Source: Mesorhizobium_G sp049840935 (GTDB lineage: Bacteria; Pseudomonadota; Alphaproteobacteria; Rhizobiales; Rhizobiaceae). Taken from it: DNA of 64,000 bases. Location of the stretch: NCBI GenBank assembly GCA_049840935.1, contig JASGJA010000029.1:65977-129976 (forward strand), in the 5' to 3' direction. The position numbers and the translations under genes were made by a program. The notes beneath the pieces are model-generated. The model worked only from the letters and a program-made list of their open reading frames with translations, made no database searches and was not told the DNA's origin. This document shows, piece by piece, positions 1 through 9,454 of the stretch (positions are counted from its first letter, which is position 1; each line of letters starts with the position of its first letter).

Positions 1-2812
1 TTCGACGGCGACCAGATGGCTGTTCACGTTCCGCTGTCGCTCGAAGCGCAGTTGGAAGCGCGTGTTCTGATGATGTCGACGAACAACATTCTGCACCCGG
101 CGTCGGGTGCGCCGATCATCGTTCCGTCGCAGGACATGGTTCTCGGCCTCTACTACCTCTCGATTGTCAACGACAACGAGCCGGGGCAGGGCATGGCGTT
201 CGCCGATATGGGCGAATTGCAGCACGCGCTTGATACCAAGGCGGTGACGCTGCATGCCAAGATCAAGGGCCGTTTCCGCTCGGTTGATGCAGAGGGCAAT
301 GTTGTGTCGAAAATTTACGACACGACGCCGGGCCGTTTGATCATCGGTGAACTGCTGCCGAAGAACCACAATGTGCCGTTCGAAACCGCCAATCAGGAGA
401 TGACCAAGAAGAACATCTCCAAGATGATCGATACGGTGTATCGTCACTGCGGCCAGAAAGAGACGGTTATTTTCTGCGACCGCATCATGGCGCTCGGCTT
501 TGCTCACGCGTGCCGTGCAGGCATTTCCTTCGGCAAGGATGACATGGTCATTCCGGCTGCCAAGGAAAAGCTCGTTGCTGACACTGAAGCTCTGACCAAA
601 GAATACGAGCAGCAGTACAATGACGGCCTGATTACGCAGGGTGAGAAGTACAACAAGGTGGTCGACGCCTGGGCGAAGTGCTCGGAAAAAGTTGCCGAAG
701 AAATGATGGGCCGCATCAAGGCGGTTGAGTTCGAAAAGAATGGCCGTCAAAAGCCGATGAACTCGATCTACATGATGAGCCACTCCGGTGCTCGTGGCTC
801 GCCGACCCAGATGCGTCAGCTTGCGGGCATGCGCGGCCTTATGGCCAAGCCGTCGGGTGAGATCATCGAAACGCCGATCATCTCGAACTTCAAGGAAGGC
901 CTGACTGTGCTTGAGTATTTCAACTCGACGCACGGCGCTCGTAAGGGTCTGGCAGACACCGCCTTGAAAACGGCAAACTCCGGCTACCTGACTCGTCGTC
1001 TGGTTGACGTGGCGCAGGATTGCATCGTCAACGCTACGGACTGCGGCACCGACAAGGGGCTTACCATGACCCCGATCGTCGATGCCGGTCAGGTCGTGGC
1101 GTCGCTTGCTCAGCGTATCCTCGGTCGCACTTCGCTCGAAGATATCAACCACCCCGTATCCGGCGAGTTGGTGGTTAAAGGTGGCAAGCTGCTCGACGAG
1201 CGCGATGTCGATCTCATCGAGAAGGCGGGCATCCAGTCTGTGCGTATCCGTTCGGCGCTTACCTGCGAAGTGCGGGTTGGTGTTTGTGCGGTCTGCTATG
1301 GACGCGACCTTGCACGCGGCACCCCGGTCAACCAGGGCGAAGCTGTCGGTGTTATCGCCGCGCAGTCGATCGGTGAGCCGGGTACGCAGCTTACCATGCG
1401 TACCTTCCACATGGGCGGCACGGCGCAGGTGGTCGACCAGTCGTTCCTCGAAGCCTCGTATGAGGGCTCCGTCAAGCTGCGCAACCGCAACGTGGTTCGC
1501 AATTCGGACGGCCAGCTCGTCGCGATGGGCCGCAACATGGCCGTGCTTATTCTTGATGAAGCGGGCAAGGAGCGTGCCGCACACCGTGTCACCTATGGTT
1601 CGCGTATTTATGTGGACGATGGCGACAAGGTGAAGCGAGGCCAGCGTATCGCGGAATGGGATCCGTATACCCGTCCGATCCTCACGGAAATCGAGGGGCA
1701 TGTCGGGTTCGAAGATCTGGTGGATGGCATCTCCGTGCAGGAAACGGCGGACGAGTCGACGGGCATCACCAAGCGTGAAGTCATCGACTGGCGCTCTACC
1801 CCGCGCGGTGTGGACCTAAAGCCTGCGCTGACGGTTCTCGACTCCAAGGGCAAGGTCGGCAAGCTCTCCAAGGGTGGTGATGCGCGCTTCCTGCTTTCGG
1901 TCGAGGCTATTCTCTCGGTCGATCCGGGTTCACATGTGAAGCCGGGTGACGTGCTTGCGCGTATTCCGATGGAAAGCGCGAAGACGAAGGACATCACGGG
2001 CGGTCTGCCGCGCGTTGCTGAACTCTTCGAAGCGCGTCGTCCGAAGGACCACGCCATCATCGCTGAGATCGATGGTACGATCCGCTTCGGTCGCGACTAT
2101 AAAAACAAGCGCCGTATCATCATCGAGCCGCACGAACTCGACGCTGGAGCCGGTCGAGTATCTCATCCCGAAGGGTAAGCCGTTCCATCTGCAGGACGGT
2201 GACGCCATCGAGAAGGGCGACTACATCCTCGACGGCAACCCTGCGCCGCACGACATTCTGGCAATCAAGGGCGTGGAAGCTCTCGCTTCCTACCTCGTCA
2301 ATGAAATCCAGGAAGTCTACCGCTTGCAGGGCGTTATCATCAACGACAAGCACATTGAGGTGATCGTTCGCCAGATGCTGCAGAAGGTTGAGATTACGGA
2401 GCAGGGCGATTCAACCTACATCGCGGGCGATCATGTCGATACGATCGAACTCGAAGAGGTGAATGAGCGCCTGATCGAGGAAGGTAAGAAGCCTGCGGCT
2501 GGCCAGCCGGTGCTGCTCGGCATTACCAAGGCTTCGCTGCAGACACCGTCCTTCATCTCTGCAGCTTCGTTCCAGGAGACGACACGCGTTCTCACAGAAG
2601 CTGCGGTTGCCGGCAAGACCGACATGCTGCAGGGTCTCAAGGAGAACGTCATTGTTGGCCGTCTCATCCCGGCGGGCACTGGCGGCACGATGAGCCAGAT
2701 CCGTCGCATTGCGACGCATCGCGACGAACTGATCCTCGACGAGCGCCGCAAGGCGTCCGGTGTAGAAGTTGCCGATCCGATGCTGGCCGATATGACCAAC
2801 GCTGCCGAATAA
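1..2812 (+). CDS. rpoC: RNA polymerase beta' subunit (3' part, one frameshift)
   Basis: This is the C-terminal two thirds of the catalytic beta' subunit of DNA-dependent RNA polymerase. The window opens inside the active-site motif: the first codons read FDGDQMAVHVP, where the aspartates bind the catalytic Mg2+. The trigger-loop region (SIGEPGTQLTMRTFH, about 1370-1415) and the four-cysteine zinc site (CEVRVGVCAVC) follow. Reading frame 1 runs to a stop at 2178, but the conserved C-terminus (EPVEYLIPKGKPFH to NAAE) continues in another frame to 2812. Removing one A from the pair at 2135-2136 restores HDSTLEPVEY, which fits the family. The gene is essential, so this is almost certainly a sequence error. 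A strong terminator follows at once. The 5' third of the gene lies outside the window. Confidence 0.97.
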
Positions 2813-2833
2813 TCGGTAAGCTATCTATTGATG

Positions 2834-2865
2834 AAGGCCGCTGGAGCAATCTGGCGGCCTTTTTC
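2834..2865 (+). terminator. Rho-independent terminator of rpoC
   Basis: A perfect 8-bp stem (AAGGCCGC at 2834-2841 with GCGGCCTT at 2854-2861) runs straight into a T-rich tract 22 bases after the rpoC stop. This is a textbook intrinsic terminator and should close the rpoBC transcript. Confidence 0.9.
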
Positions 2866-2943
2866 ATTTTGAGGATACTTCAAAAGGTTATCCACTTTTT
2901 TCATGCTAGACCAAGCGCCCTGTAGTCTGGCATTCGAGCCATT

Positions 2944-4047
2944 ATGGAAAAGGTAGATTGCATAGTCATTGGTGCGGGCGCGGTCGGTCTGGCAACGGCG
3001 CGCGCGCTCGCGCGCGCTGGTCGCGAGGTGATCGTCCTGGAGGCGGAACAGGGCATTGGTCTCGGCATCAGTTCGCGTTCTAGCGAGGTGATTCATGCGG
3101 GTATTTATTACCCAACAGGGCTGACCAAAACGGGCCTTTGTGTTGCGGGTCGCGATCTCCTTTATCAATTCTGCGCCGAGTATGATGTTCCGCATCGGCG
3201 CTGCGGCAAGCTTTTGGTTGCGACCAGCGATGATGAAATTGCAAAGCTGAACGCAATTCAGGCGCAGGCGGCTGCGAATGGCGTACATGATTTGCGGCCA
3301 CTCACACGCGAGCAAGCGCAAGAAATAGAGCCAGCCTTGCATTGTGTTGCGGCTGTGCTGTCGCCTTCAACAGGCATTGTCGATAGTGCTGGTTATATGA
3401 ACGCCCTACTTGGCGATGCGGAAGCGCATGGCGCGATGGTGGCACTCGCGACGCCGGTCATCGGCGGCAGTGTGGAGCCGGATGGCATTGTCATCGAGGC
3501 GGCTGGCACAGACCCAATGACGCTGAAAGCTGGTTTCGTTGTGAACGCCGCCGGATTGGGCGCGCAGAACATCGCGCAGAATCTTCGCGGTATGCCCGCA
3601 GAACTTGTCCCGTCCCTGCATCTGGCAAAGGGCAATTATTATGCACTGGGTAGCCGCGCGCCTTTTTCGCGTCTCATCTATCCGATGCCGGAAAAGGGCG
3701 GTTTGGGCGTGCATTTGACGCTGGATTTGGGCGGGCAGGCACGCTTTGGGCCGGATGTCGAATGGATTGAAGAACTCGACTACAGCGTCGATCCGCGTCG
3801 GGCGGATGGCTTCTATGCCGCTATTCGTCGTTACTGGCCGGACCTGCCCGACGATTCACTTCAGCCAGCATATGCGGGCATTCGTCCCAAGATCGAGCGT
3901 CCCGGCGGACCGGGTACGGACTTCTTGATCCAGACGGAGCAAGCACACGGCATATCCCGTCTCGTCAATCTCTTTGGGGTCGAGTTGCCTGGCCTTACAT
4001 CAAGCCTTGCAATTGCAGAGCTGATCGCGAGCCGGGCCGTGCGTTAA
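2944..4047 (+). CDS. FAD-dependent oxidoreductase, L-2-hydroxyglutarate oxidase-like
   Basis: A 367-residue flavoprotein of the DAO/glycine oxidase superfamily. The N-terminus has the dinucleotide-binding GAGAVG loop at residues 9-14 and an acidic residue ending the second strand (LEAE). The segment SSEVIHAGIYYPTGLTKT and the C-terminal GIRPKIERPG match the L-2-hydroxyglutarate dehydrogenase/oxidase group, which oxidises L-2-hydroxyglutarate to 2-oxoglutarate as metabolite repair. The exact substrate is inferred, since related dehydrogenases look alike. The ATG at 2944 directly precedes the Rossmann strand, so the start is well placed. Its 3' end overlaps the convergent galactose dehydrogenase gene by 4 bp. 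Confidence 0.85.
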   Translation: MEKVDCIVIGAGAVGLATARALARAGREVIVLEAEQGIGLGISSRSSEVIHAGIYYPTGLTKTGLCVAGRDLLYQFCAEYDVPHRRCGKLLVATSDDEIAKLNAIQAQAAANGVHDLRPLTREQAQEIEPALHCVAAVLSPSTGIVDSAGYMNALLGDAEAHGAMVALATPVIGGSVEPDGIVIEAAGTDPMTLKAGFVVNAAGLGAQNIAQNLRGMPAELVPSLHLAKGNYYALGSRAPFSRLIYPMPEKGGLGVHLTLDLGGQARFGPDVEWIEELDYSVDPRRADGFYAAIRRYWPDLPDDSLQPAYAGIRPKIERPGGPGTDFLIQTEQAHGISRLVNLFGVELPGLTSSLAIAELIASRAVR

Positions 4048-4967
4048 TCATAGAACGGCTCGACCGCGATACGCCGCCCCAGCATGAATGCGTCGGCGAC
4101 ATGTTGCAGCGGGGCGAGGTCAACATCGGAATGGTGGCCGTGGATGATCTGGGCAAAGCGCTCATAAAGTGCAGGATATTCGCGCTCGGGCTGTTCATGC
4201 GCAGTCTTGCCATCTATGGCGAGCTTTGCGCCGCCTGATGACAGCACCATTTCTCCCGCATCCGTGTCCGCATGAATATCCCAGTTCTGCGGCCCGGTCT
4301 GGAGCCAGTCCAGTTCCATTTTGACTGGCGTGCCTTGCGCGGTTCGGAAATCGATCTCCGCCGCAACAGGAGCATCCTTGTTCGAAGGGAACTGGAGTGC
4401 TGCCTTCGTCACATACATTGGCGGCAGAATATGTGTGGCGATGGAGAGCGCATTGATGCCGGGGTCAAAAACGCCTAGTCCGCCTGCCTGCCATATCCAA
4501 TCCTGGTTGGGATGCCAGCGACGAACGTCTTCCTTCCAAACGATACGAGCCGAGCGGATATTGGTGGAGGCGAGAAATTCTTTCGCGGCTTCAACTGCGG
4601 GCGCATAGCGCGAATGCCAGCTTGCAAAAAGCGAAACGCTGTTTGCTTCCGCAAGGTCGATCAGGTCATGCACTTCGCGCACAGTCGCGCCCGGTGGCTT
4701 TTCCATGAAAACGTGCTTGCCTGCTTCGAGTGCCTTGCGAGCCGCGTCATAACGATATTGCGGCGGCATACAGAGCGAAACCGCATCCAAATCAGCGACG
4801 GCTTCAAGCATGGATTCGATGGTGGCGAAGTTCGCAATGCCATCGACGGAAGCGTTGCGGCTCGCCGCGCAAACCAGTTCGAAATCATTGTTGCCAGCCA
4901 GTGCGGGGAGATGCTGGTCGCGGACAATCTTGCCGACGCCAACAATGCCAATCTTGATGGGCTTCAT
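4044..4967 (-). CDS. gal: D-galactose 1-dehydrogenase (Gfo/Idh/MocA family)
   Basis: A 307-residue NAD(P)-dependent dehydrogenase predicted to oxidise D-galactose, and perhaps other aldoses, to the lactone, the first step of a DeLey-Doudoroff-type route. An N-terminal Rossmann fold (GIVGVGKIVRDQHLPAL) is followed by the family motif MEKPPGATV, whose EKP lysine is the catalytic/NAD-contacting residue. The stretch WKEDVRRWHPNQDWIW followed by GGLGVFDPGINALSI is very close to my memory of Pseudomonas fluorescens galactose dehydrogenase. No other sugar-pathway gene adjoins it, so the pathway is not confirmed by context. It is transcribed away from the cysteine desulfhydrase-like gene only 19 bases upstream, which lies on the same strand and may share its transcript. 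Confidence 0.82.
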   Translation of the reverse strand: MKPIKIGIVGVGKIVRDQHLPALAGNNDFELVCAASRNASVDGIANFATIESMLEAVADLDAVSLCMPPQYRYDAARKALEAGKHVFMEKPPGATVREVHDLIDLAEANSVSLFASWHSRYAPAVEAAKEFLASTNIRSARIVWKEDVRRWHPNQDWIWQAGGLGVFDPGINALSIATHILPPMYVTKAALQFPSNKDAPVAAEIDFRTAQGTPVKMELDWLQTGPQNWDIHADTDAGEMVLSSGGAKLAIDGKTAHEQPEREYPALYERFAQIIHGHHSDVDLAPLQHVADAFMLGRRIAVEPFYD

Positions 4968-4986
4968 GCTTTATCCTGATCCTGTT

Positions 4987-6111
4987 TCAGTGCGGGCTGC
5001 TGGCTTCCTCGAACTCAAATGTGAACGGACCTCCAGCGAGAAATGTTTCAAAGCGGTGCTCGTACTCGCCCGTATACAGATCATTGGCCGCTAGCCAATC
5101 GTCATTGTGATAGGTGTGCGCGTAGCGTTCACCGGAATCGCAGATCAACGAGACAATTGAACCGCTCTCCCCGTGCTCGCGCATCTGTGCGGCCTTGAGG
5201 CAAACACCGGCGAAGTTTGTTCCGGTTGAGCCTCCGACGCGCCGGCCAAGCAAGCGGGAAAGCACCCGCATGGCGGCGAGCGATACTGCATCAGGTATGC
5301 GGGCCATATGGTCGATAACACCCGGCACGAACGACGGCTCGACGCGTGGTCGGCCAATGCCTTCGATGCGGGTCGAGCGTTCGCAACGGCAGGCGCTGTC
5401 GCCTTTCGTATATCCGTCAAAGAATGCCGAGAACTCTACGTCGACGACCGATAGCCGCGTCGCGTGACGCTTGTAGCGGATGAAGCGGCCAATCGTGGCG
5501 CTTGTGCCGCCCGTTCCTGCACTCATCACGATCCATGCCGGAACCGGATGCGCTTCGGCGCGCATCTGTTCGAATATGGATTCCGCAATATTGTTGTTGC
5601 CGCGCCAGTCGGTTGCGCGTTCGGCAAAGGTGAACTGGTCGATATAGTGTCCGCCCAGCCGTTCGGCGAGTTCGGTGGCCTCGGCGTACAGCCGCCGACC
5701 GTCGTCGATGAAGTGACAATTGCCGCCGTGGTGCTCAATGGCCGCTATCTTTTCTTTTGAGGTCGTGCGCGGCATGACAGCGTAGAATGGAACGCCGATC
5801 ATTCGCGCAAAATAGGCTTCTGAAACGGCGGTCGAGCCGGAAGATGCCTCGACCACAGCGCTGCCTTCGCGTATCAGCCCGTTGCATAACGCGTAGAGAA
5901 AAAGCGAGCGTGCCAGCCTGTGTTTGAGGCTTCCAGTGGGGTGCGTCAACTCGTCTTTTAGATAGATGTCGATGCCTGCAAGAGCGGGCAATGGTAGTTT
6001 CCAAAGATGAGTGTCGGCGGACCTGCGAGCATCGGCTTCGATGCGCGCGACAGCCTCATCGGTCCATTCTCGACGCTGCGATTCTGCTAGAGCAGCTTGC
6101 TGCCGTTTCAC
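4987..6111 (-). CDS. PLP-dependent cysteine synthase-family enzyme, Cds1-like L-cysteine desulfhydrase
   Basis: A fold-type II PLP enzyme of about 374 residues. HPTGSLKHR carries the presumed Schiff-base lysine, and GGSTGTNFAG and SAGTGGTSA fit the phosphate-binding loops. It is longer than CysK and has a distinct C-terminus. The overall sequence resembles mycobacterial Cds1, which converts cysteine to pyruvate, ammonia and sulfide. That function is inferred, and a cysteine synthase-like lyase is the alternative. The longest frame starts with GTG at 6132. I prefer the GTG at 6111 because GAGGGAAGAG lies just upstream, giving a start of VKRQQAAL. The neighbouring galactose dehydrogenase gives no functional clue. 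Confidence 0.75.
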   Translation of the reverse strand: MKRQQAALAESQRREWTDEAVARIEADARRSADTHLWKLPLPALAGIDIYLKDELTHPTGSLKHRLARSLFLYALCNGLIREGSAVVEASSGSTAVSEAYFARMIGVPFYAVMPRTTSKEKIAAIEHHGGNCHFIDDGRRLYAEATELAERLGGHYIDQFTFAERATDWRGNNNIAESIFEQMRAEAHPVPAWIVMSAGTGGTSATIGRFIRYKRHATRLSVVDVEFSAFFDGYTKGDSACRCERSTRIEGIGRPRVEPSFVPGVIDHMARIPDAVSLAAMRVLSRLLGRRVGGSTGTNFAGVCLKAAQMREHGESGSIVSLICDSGERYAHTYHNDDWLAANDLYTGEYEHRFETFLAGGPFTFEFEEASSPH

Positions 6112-6232
6112 GTCTCTTCCCTCACACCGCACGAGGGATCACTTGCACCGTTTGACACTTGTCTTCAACGGTTTAGGTTGCTTGCCGAGGAATTTCTGCC
6201 ATCCGGGAGCCAAAATCGGGGGAAAATAAGCA

Positions 6233-6868
6233 ATGCGTGGGTTAGAGCGCCCAGTTTCCGTTCTTTTCGTTTGCGCAAGTTTCGCTCTTTCCGGTTGCGT
6301 GTCTGGCGGCCAAACCGATGATCGCTCTTTTATCGGAAAAGGCTGGGACTCGCTTACGGGGCTTGTCGGGCGTGACCGCGAGCAGCGAGACAATCAGCTC
6401 ATCGATGCCGGGGTCGATGCTGTTGGGAAAGCTGAAACAGACCCCTATATGGACCGCCAAGAGCAGGAATTGCGCAAGCAATTGAATGGAAAGTCCGCGA
6501 CAATATCTCGTGCGGGCGACCAGTTGGTGGTCACATTGCCGTCTGCCGAATTGTTTGACCCCAACAAAGATACGCTCAGAAGTAACGCGTTGGGTGCGCT
6601 GAACAGCGTTGCCGCTGTTCTTAAAAAGAATGAACGGACCACCGTGGATGTTTACGGGCACACCGACAGCGGCGGCGATGAGAAGAAGAATCTGGATTTG
6701 ACGCAACAACGGGCGCTTGCTGTCGCGCGCCATCTGGCGTCGCAGGGCGTTGATGCGCGCAGGCTTTCAGTGACCGGGTTCGGAAGCTCCAGACCGGCTG
6801 GTGCGGCAGAAGGGAACGCGACGGACAGGCGAATAGAAATTCAGATTTCGCCGATCAAAAAGCGATAG
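6233..6868 (+). CDS. OmpA-family outer membrane lipoprotein
   Basis: A 211-residue lipoprotein. The N-terminal signal ends in the lipobox LSGC (Cys at about residue 22), so it should be lipidated and anchored in the outer membrane. Residues about 95-205 form an OmpA-like peptidoglycan-binding domain with HTDSGG, the R/Q-rich helix RALAVARHLASQGVDARRL and the closing NATDRRIEIQI. The arrangement is that of the Pal/YiaD class, tethering the outer membrane to peptidoglycan. It is not pal itself, because no tol genes are nearby and the linker (residues 25-90) differs. Transcription converges with the next gene, leaving only 5 bases between the stops. Confidence 0.85.
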   Translation: MRGLERPVSVLFVCASFALSGCVSGGQTDDRSFIGKGWDSLTGLVGRDREQRDNQLIDAGVDAVGKAETDPYMDRQEQELRKQLNGKSATISRAGDQLVVTLPSAELFDPNKDTLRSNALGALNSVAAVLKKNERTTVDVYGHTDSGGDEKKNLDLTQQRALAVARHLASQGVDARRLSVTGFGSSRPAGAAEGNATDRRIEIQISPIKKR

Positions 6869-6873
6869 GCGCG

Positions 6874-7857
6874 TCAGTCGCCGTCGCCGGGGTCAATCTC
6901 TGACTGTTCGTTCGCCAGCACTTCCAGTTCGGCATCAATTCCGCCTTCGACGGTGATGTTGCGCTGGTAAATGTGGTCGCGATTCTTGGCGATGACGGTG
7001 TAGTTGCCGTTTGCCAGCACCATTGATGCGTACGGGCCGACCTTTTCGGTAACGGGATCTCCCGACTCCGTCAGTATGGACCAGCTTGTATCGGCCAGCG
7101 CCTCGCCGCCAGTTTCGCGGACCAGCTTGAGTGTGATTTCACCGGCTGAATGTTCGACGGCGGCTTCCGTCAGCTTGCCGGCCTCGACACGAATATCCGA
7201 CCGCACCACAGCGTTAATCGCGCCGTAGGTAGAAACGACGTGGTACATACCCGCATTGAGCCGAACCACTGAATTTGGCTTTATGTCTTTGGCTACAAGA
7301 GGACGGTCGCCGTTGGCATCCTGCTTCGCTTCATAGATGGAAAAACGCAGCTTTTCAGCATGAACCTTCTTGCCGCCGGGACCAACTGCGTTCAGCTTCA
7401 ATCCGCCAGCGTCCAGCACCACGACTTCCGTATCCGCGTCCTTGCGCAGCGTTATGCGCTTGGTCGCGCCCGCGCGCCCAAAGGCGGCGTGCACCAGATA
7501 GCTTCCCGGAACCAATTCGAAAGTTGCGCTGCCGCCTTGCGACGATGCGACAAGCGGCAGCTTTCCATCTGGGCCTGGATCGGGCCGGAAAACCCGCCAT
7601 GTCAGTCCGCGCGTGATGTCTTCGCCATTGTCCGTCAGCTTTGCTTTCAGGCTCAACGCAACATTGGCGACGCGCGAAAGTGGACCCTTCGGCGCCGCAG
7701 GCGCATAGCCCGAAATACCGGGAAGGGCGGGAGCGGAAATATCGGGAAGTCCGGCGTCGGGCATGCCGGGCGTGCTGAAATCCTGCGCTGCGGCGGGCAA
7801 AGCCAGCGCAGACAGAATCGAAATCAATGCAAATTGACGTTTCATCCCCTCATACAT
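6874..7857 (-). CDS. Secreted protein with three beta-sandwich-like repeats, function unknown
   Basis: A predicted periplasmic or exported protein of about 327 residues. A signal peptide (FALISILSALALPAAAQ) is followed by a Pro/Gly-rich segment of about 35 residues. After this come three similar units that each end in a 'G-x-Y-x-V' strand pair: PGSYLVHAAFG, NAGMYHVVSTYG and ANGNYTVIAKN, followed by a strand such as KRITLRKD, SDIRVEAG or RNITVEGG. The pattern suggests tandem carboxypeptidase-regulatory or Ig-like beta domains, so a structural or binding role is more likely than catalysis. I do not recognise the family. An alternative start (MKRQFALI) is at 7845. The C-terminus is acidic (SEIDPGDGD). 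Confidence 0.7.
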   Translation of the reverse strand: MYEGMKRQFALISILSALALPAAAQDFSTPGMPDAGLPDISAPALPGISGYAPAAPKGPLSRVANVALSLKAKLTDNGEDITRGLTWRVFRPDPGPDGKLPLVASSQGGSATFELVPGSYLVHAAFGRAGATKRITLRKDADTEVVVLDAGGLKLNAVGPGGKKVHAEKLRFSIYEAKQDANGDRPLVAKDIKPNSVVRLNAGMYHVVSTYGAINAVVRSDIRVEAGKLTEAAVEHSAGEITLKLVRETGGEALADTSWSILTESGDPVTEKVGPYASMVLANGNYTVIAKNRDHIYQRNITVEGGIDAELEVLANEQSEIDPGDGD

Positions 7858-7951
7858 AGCTTGCCATCAAGCGAGTCGCGATGGCAATTTCAAGGCCGAT
7901 TTTCCAGCCACGCTCAAAGCCAGCCAGACCTGACCTCCGGGAGTATACCCC

Positions 7952-8536
7952 TTGAACAAAGACGTAATCGATTTTCTGCTTAAGCGTGCTTCGCCGCCCA
8001 TTCAGGAAATGCACGAGCCGGGACCGGATGATGCCGCAATTGCAACGCTGATGCGCATCGCGTCGCGCGTGCCGGATCATGGTCGGTTGGTCCCTTGGCG
8101 CTTCATCGTCTATCGCGGAGAGGCGCGACACAAGGTTGGCGAAATGCTGGCCGAGCTTGCGGAAAAGCGCGAAGGGCCATTGCCCGAAGGGCGGCGCAAT
8201 CAGGAACTTACGCGATTTTCGCGCGCGCCGGTGGTGATCGGGGTCGTTTTCACGCCGAAAGAAAACCCAAAAATTCCGCAATGGGAAATGTTTTTGTCTG
8301 GTGGCGCAGCCGCGATGAATCTCGTGAACGGAGCGAGCGCGATGGGGTTCGGGGCCAACTGGATTACCAATTGGTATTCCGACACTGAAGAAGGCCGCGC
8401 AATATTGGGGCTGGCGCCCGAAGAACGGGTGATTGGCTTCGTGCATATCGGTACTTATGACGGCAAACCCGTTGAACGCCCCCGCCCTGATTCCGAAACG
8501 CTTTATTCTGATTATTCAGGCCCTTGGAAGGGTTAG
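7952..8536 (+). CDS. Nitroreductase-family protein (YdjA-like)
   Basis: A single-domain flavin (FMN) oxidoreductase of 194 residues. RVPDHGRLVPWRFIV matches the FMN-binding N-terminal segment of the YdjA/TdsD subgroup, and GFGANWITNW and LGLAPEERVIGFVHIGT fit the C-terminal half. The physiological substrate is unknown. The start is a TTG at 7952 with GGGAG at 7939-7943, an 8-base spacing, and no better ATG lies nearby. The gene diverges from the secreted repeat protein, with about 95 bases between them for both promoters. Confidence 0.85.
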   Translation: MNKDVIDFLLKRASPPIQEMHEPGPDDAAIATLMRIASRVPDHGRLVPWRFIVYRGEARHKVGEMLAELAEKREGPLPEGRRNQELTRFSRAPVVIGVVFTPKENPKIPQWEMFLSGGAAAMNLVNGASAMGFGANWITNWYSDTEEGRAILGLAPEERVIGFVHIGTYDGKPVERPRPDSETLYSDYSGPWKG

Positions 8537-8575
8537 TTTATATCCTTATTGCGCTTAGCGTGCTACCGGAAGCAG

Positions 8576-9454
8576 TTAATCGCTGACCTTGATGGCGCGC
8601 GCAAGCAGCCGTTCAGCCAGCCGTAAATGAGGCCGGTCGAACATCTTGCCGTCAACGGCGACCACACCCGGATTGCCTGCATCCGCAAACGCCTGCACGA
8701 TTGCGCGGGCGCGTTCGAGCGCTTCAATGGAAGGTGTAAATGCTGCGTTGATTACGGGAACCTGATCGGGATGGATTGCCATTTTGGCAGTGAACCCATC
8801 GCGCTCGGCCTCCGCACATTCTGCTTCGAAGCCTGCCATATCTCGAAAGTTTGGGAAAACCGTATCGACAGCCGGCGCGTCCGCTGCCGCCGCTGCCAGC
8901 AGCGTAACTGCACGCGCCAGCCGAAACGCATCGGTATAGCGCCCCGTCACATCGCGGGCGGTTCGCGCGCCGAGTGCGGCGGACAAATCCTCTGCGCCCC
9001 AGGTCAACCCGGCAAGGCGCGGGCTGCAATTGGCATATGTTCCGCCGGTGAAAACGCCTGCGGGTGTTTCCGTGATGAGCGGGAGAATGCGGATCGCGCC
9101 GTCTTCCAGCTCGGCTTCGGCTTCATGAACACGCAGCATTGCGGCCAAGCGCTGGACGTCCTGTCCGCTGTTCGACTTCGGGAGCATTACGCCATCTGGC
9201 TTCGCTTTGACGAGTGCCGCAAGATCGTCGTCGGTCATGCCGGTCGAGAGGTCATTGACCCGGACAAATATTTGAGCACGTGTCGCGTGTCGCTCGCTTG
9301 CGATAAAAGCAGCCGCGATGGCGCGTGCAGTGTTCTTATTGGCGAGCGATACTGAATCTTCGAGGTCGACGATTAAAACATCGGCCTTAGACGCGAAGCC
9401 TTTTGCGAGCTTTTTTTCCGAATCCCCCGGTACGAAAAGCAGGGAGCGCATCAC
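8576..9454 (-). CDS. HpcH/HpaI aldolase/citrate lyase-family protein (CitE-like)
   Basis: A 292-residue TIM-barrel protein of the CitE-like family. RSLLFVPGDSEKKLAKG, DLEDSV (acidic metal site) and TWGAEDLSAALG with KMAIHPDQV are the family signatures. There are no CitD or CitF partners, so it is not part of a citrate lyase. Such stand-alone proteins act on malyl-CoA, beta-methylmalyl-CoA or citramalyl-CoA as lyases or thioesterases. The start codon overlaps the stop of the MaoC gene by 4 bases (ATGA), so the two are translationally coupled. An enoyl-CoA hydratase next to a malyl-CoA-type lyase suggests one short CoA-ester pathway, for example through mesaconyl-CoA. Confidence 0.85.
   Translation of the reverse strand: MMRSLLFVPGDSEKKLAKGFASKADVLIVDLEDSVSLANKNTARAIAAAFIASERHATRAQIFVRVNDLSTGMTDDDLAALVKAKPDGVMLPKSNSGQDVQRLAAMLRVHEAEAELEDGAIRILPLITETPAGVFTGGTYANCSPRLAGLTWGAEDLSAALGARTARDVTGRYTDAFRLARAVTLLAAAAADAPAVDTVFPNFRDMAGFEAECAEAERDGFTAKMAIHPDQVPVINAAFTPSIEALERARAIVQAFADAGNPGVVAVDGKMFDRPHLRLAERLLARAIKVSD

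Noticed and set aside
2120..2180. Programmed ribosomal frameshifting in rpoC
   Set aside because: There is no slippery heptamer or obvious downstream structure, and several other genes carry similar one-base shifts, so a sequence error is simpler.
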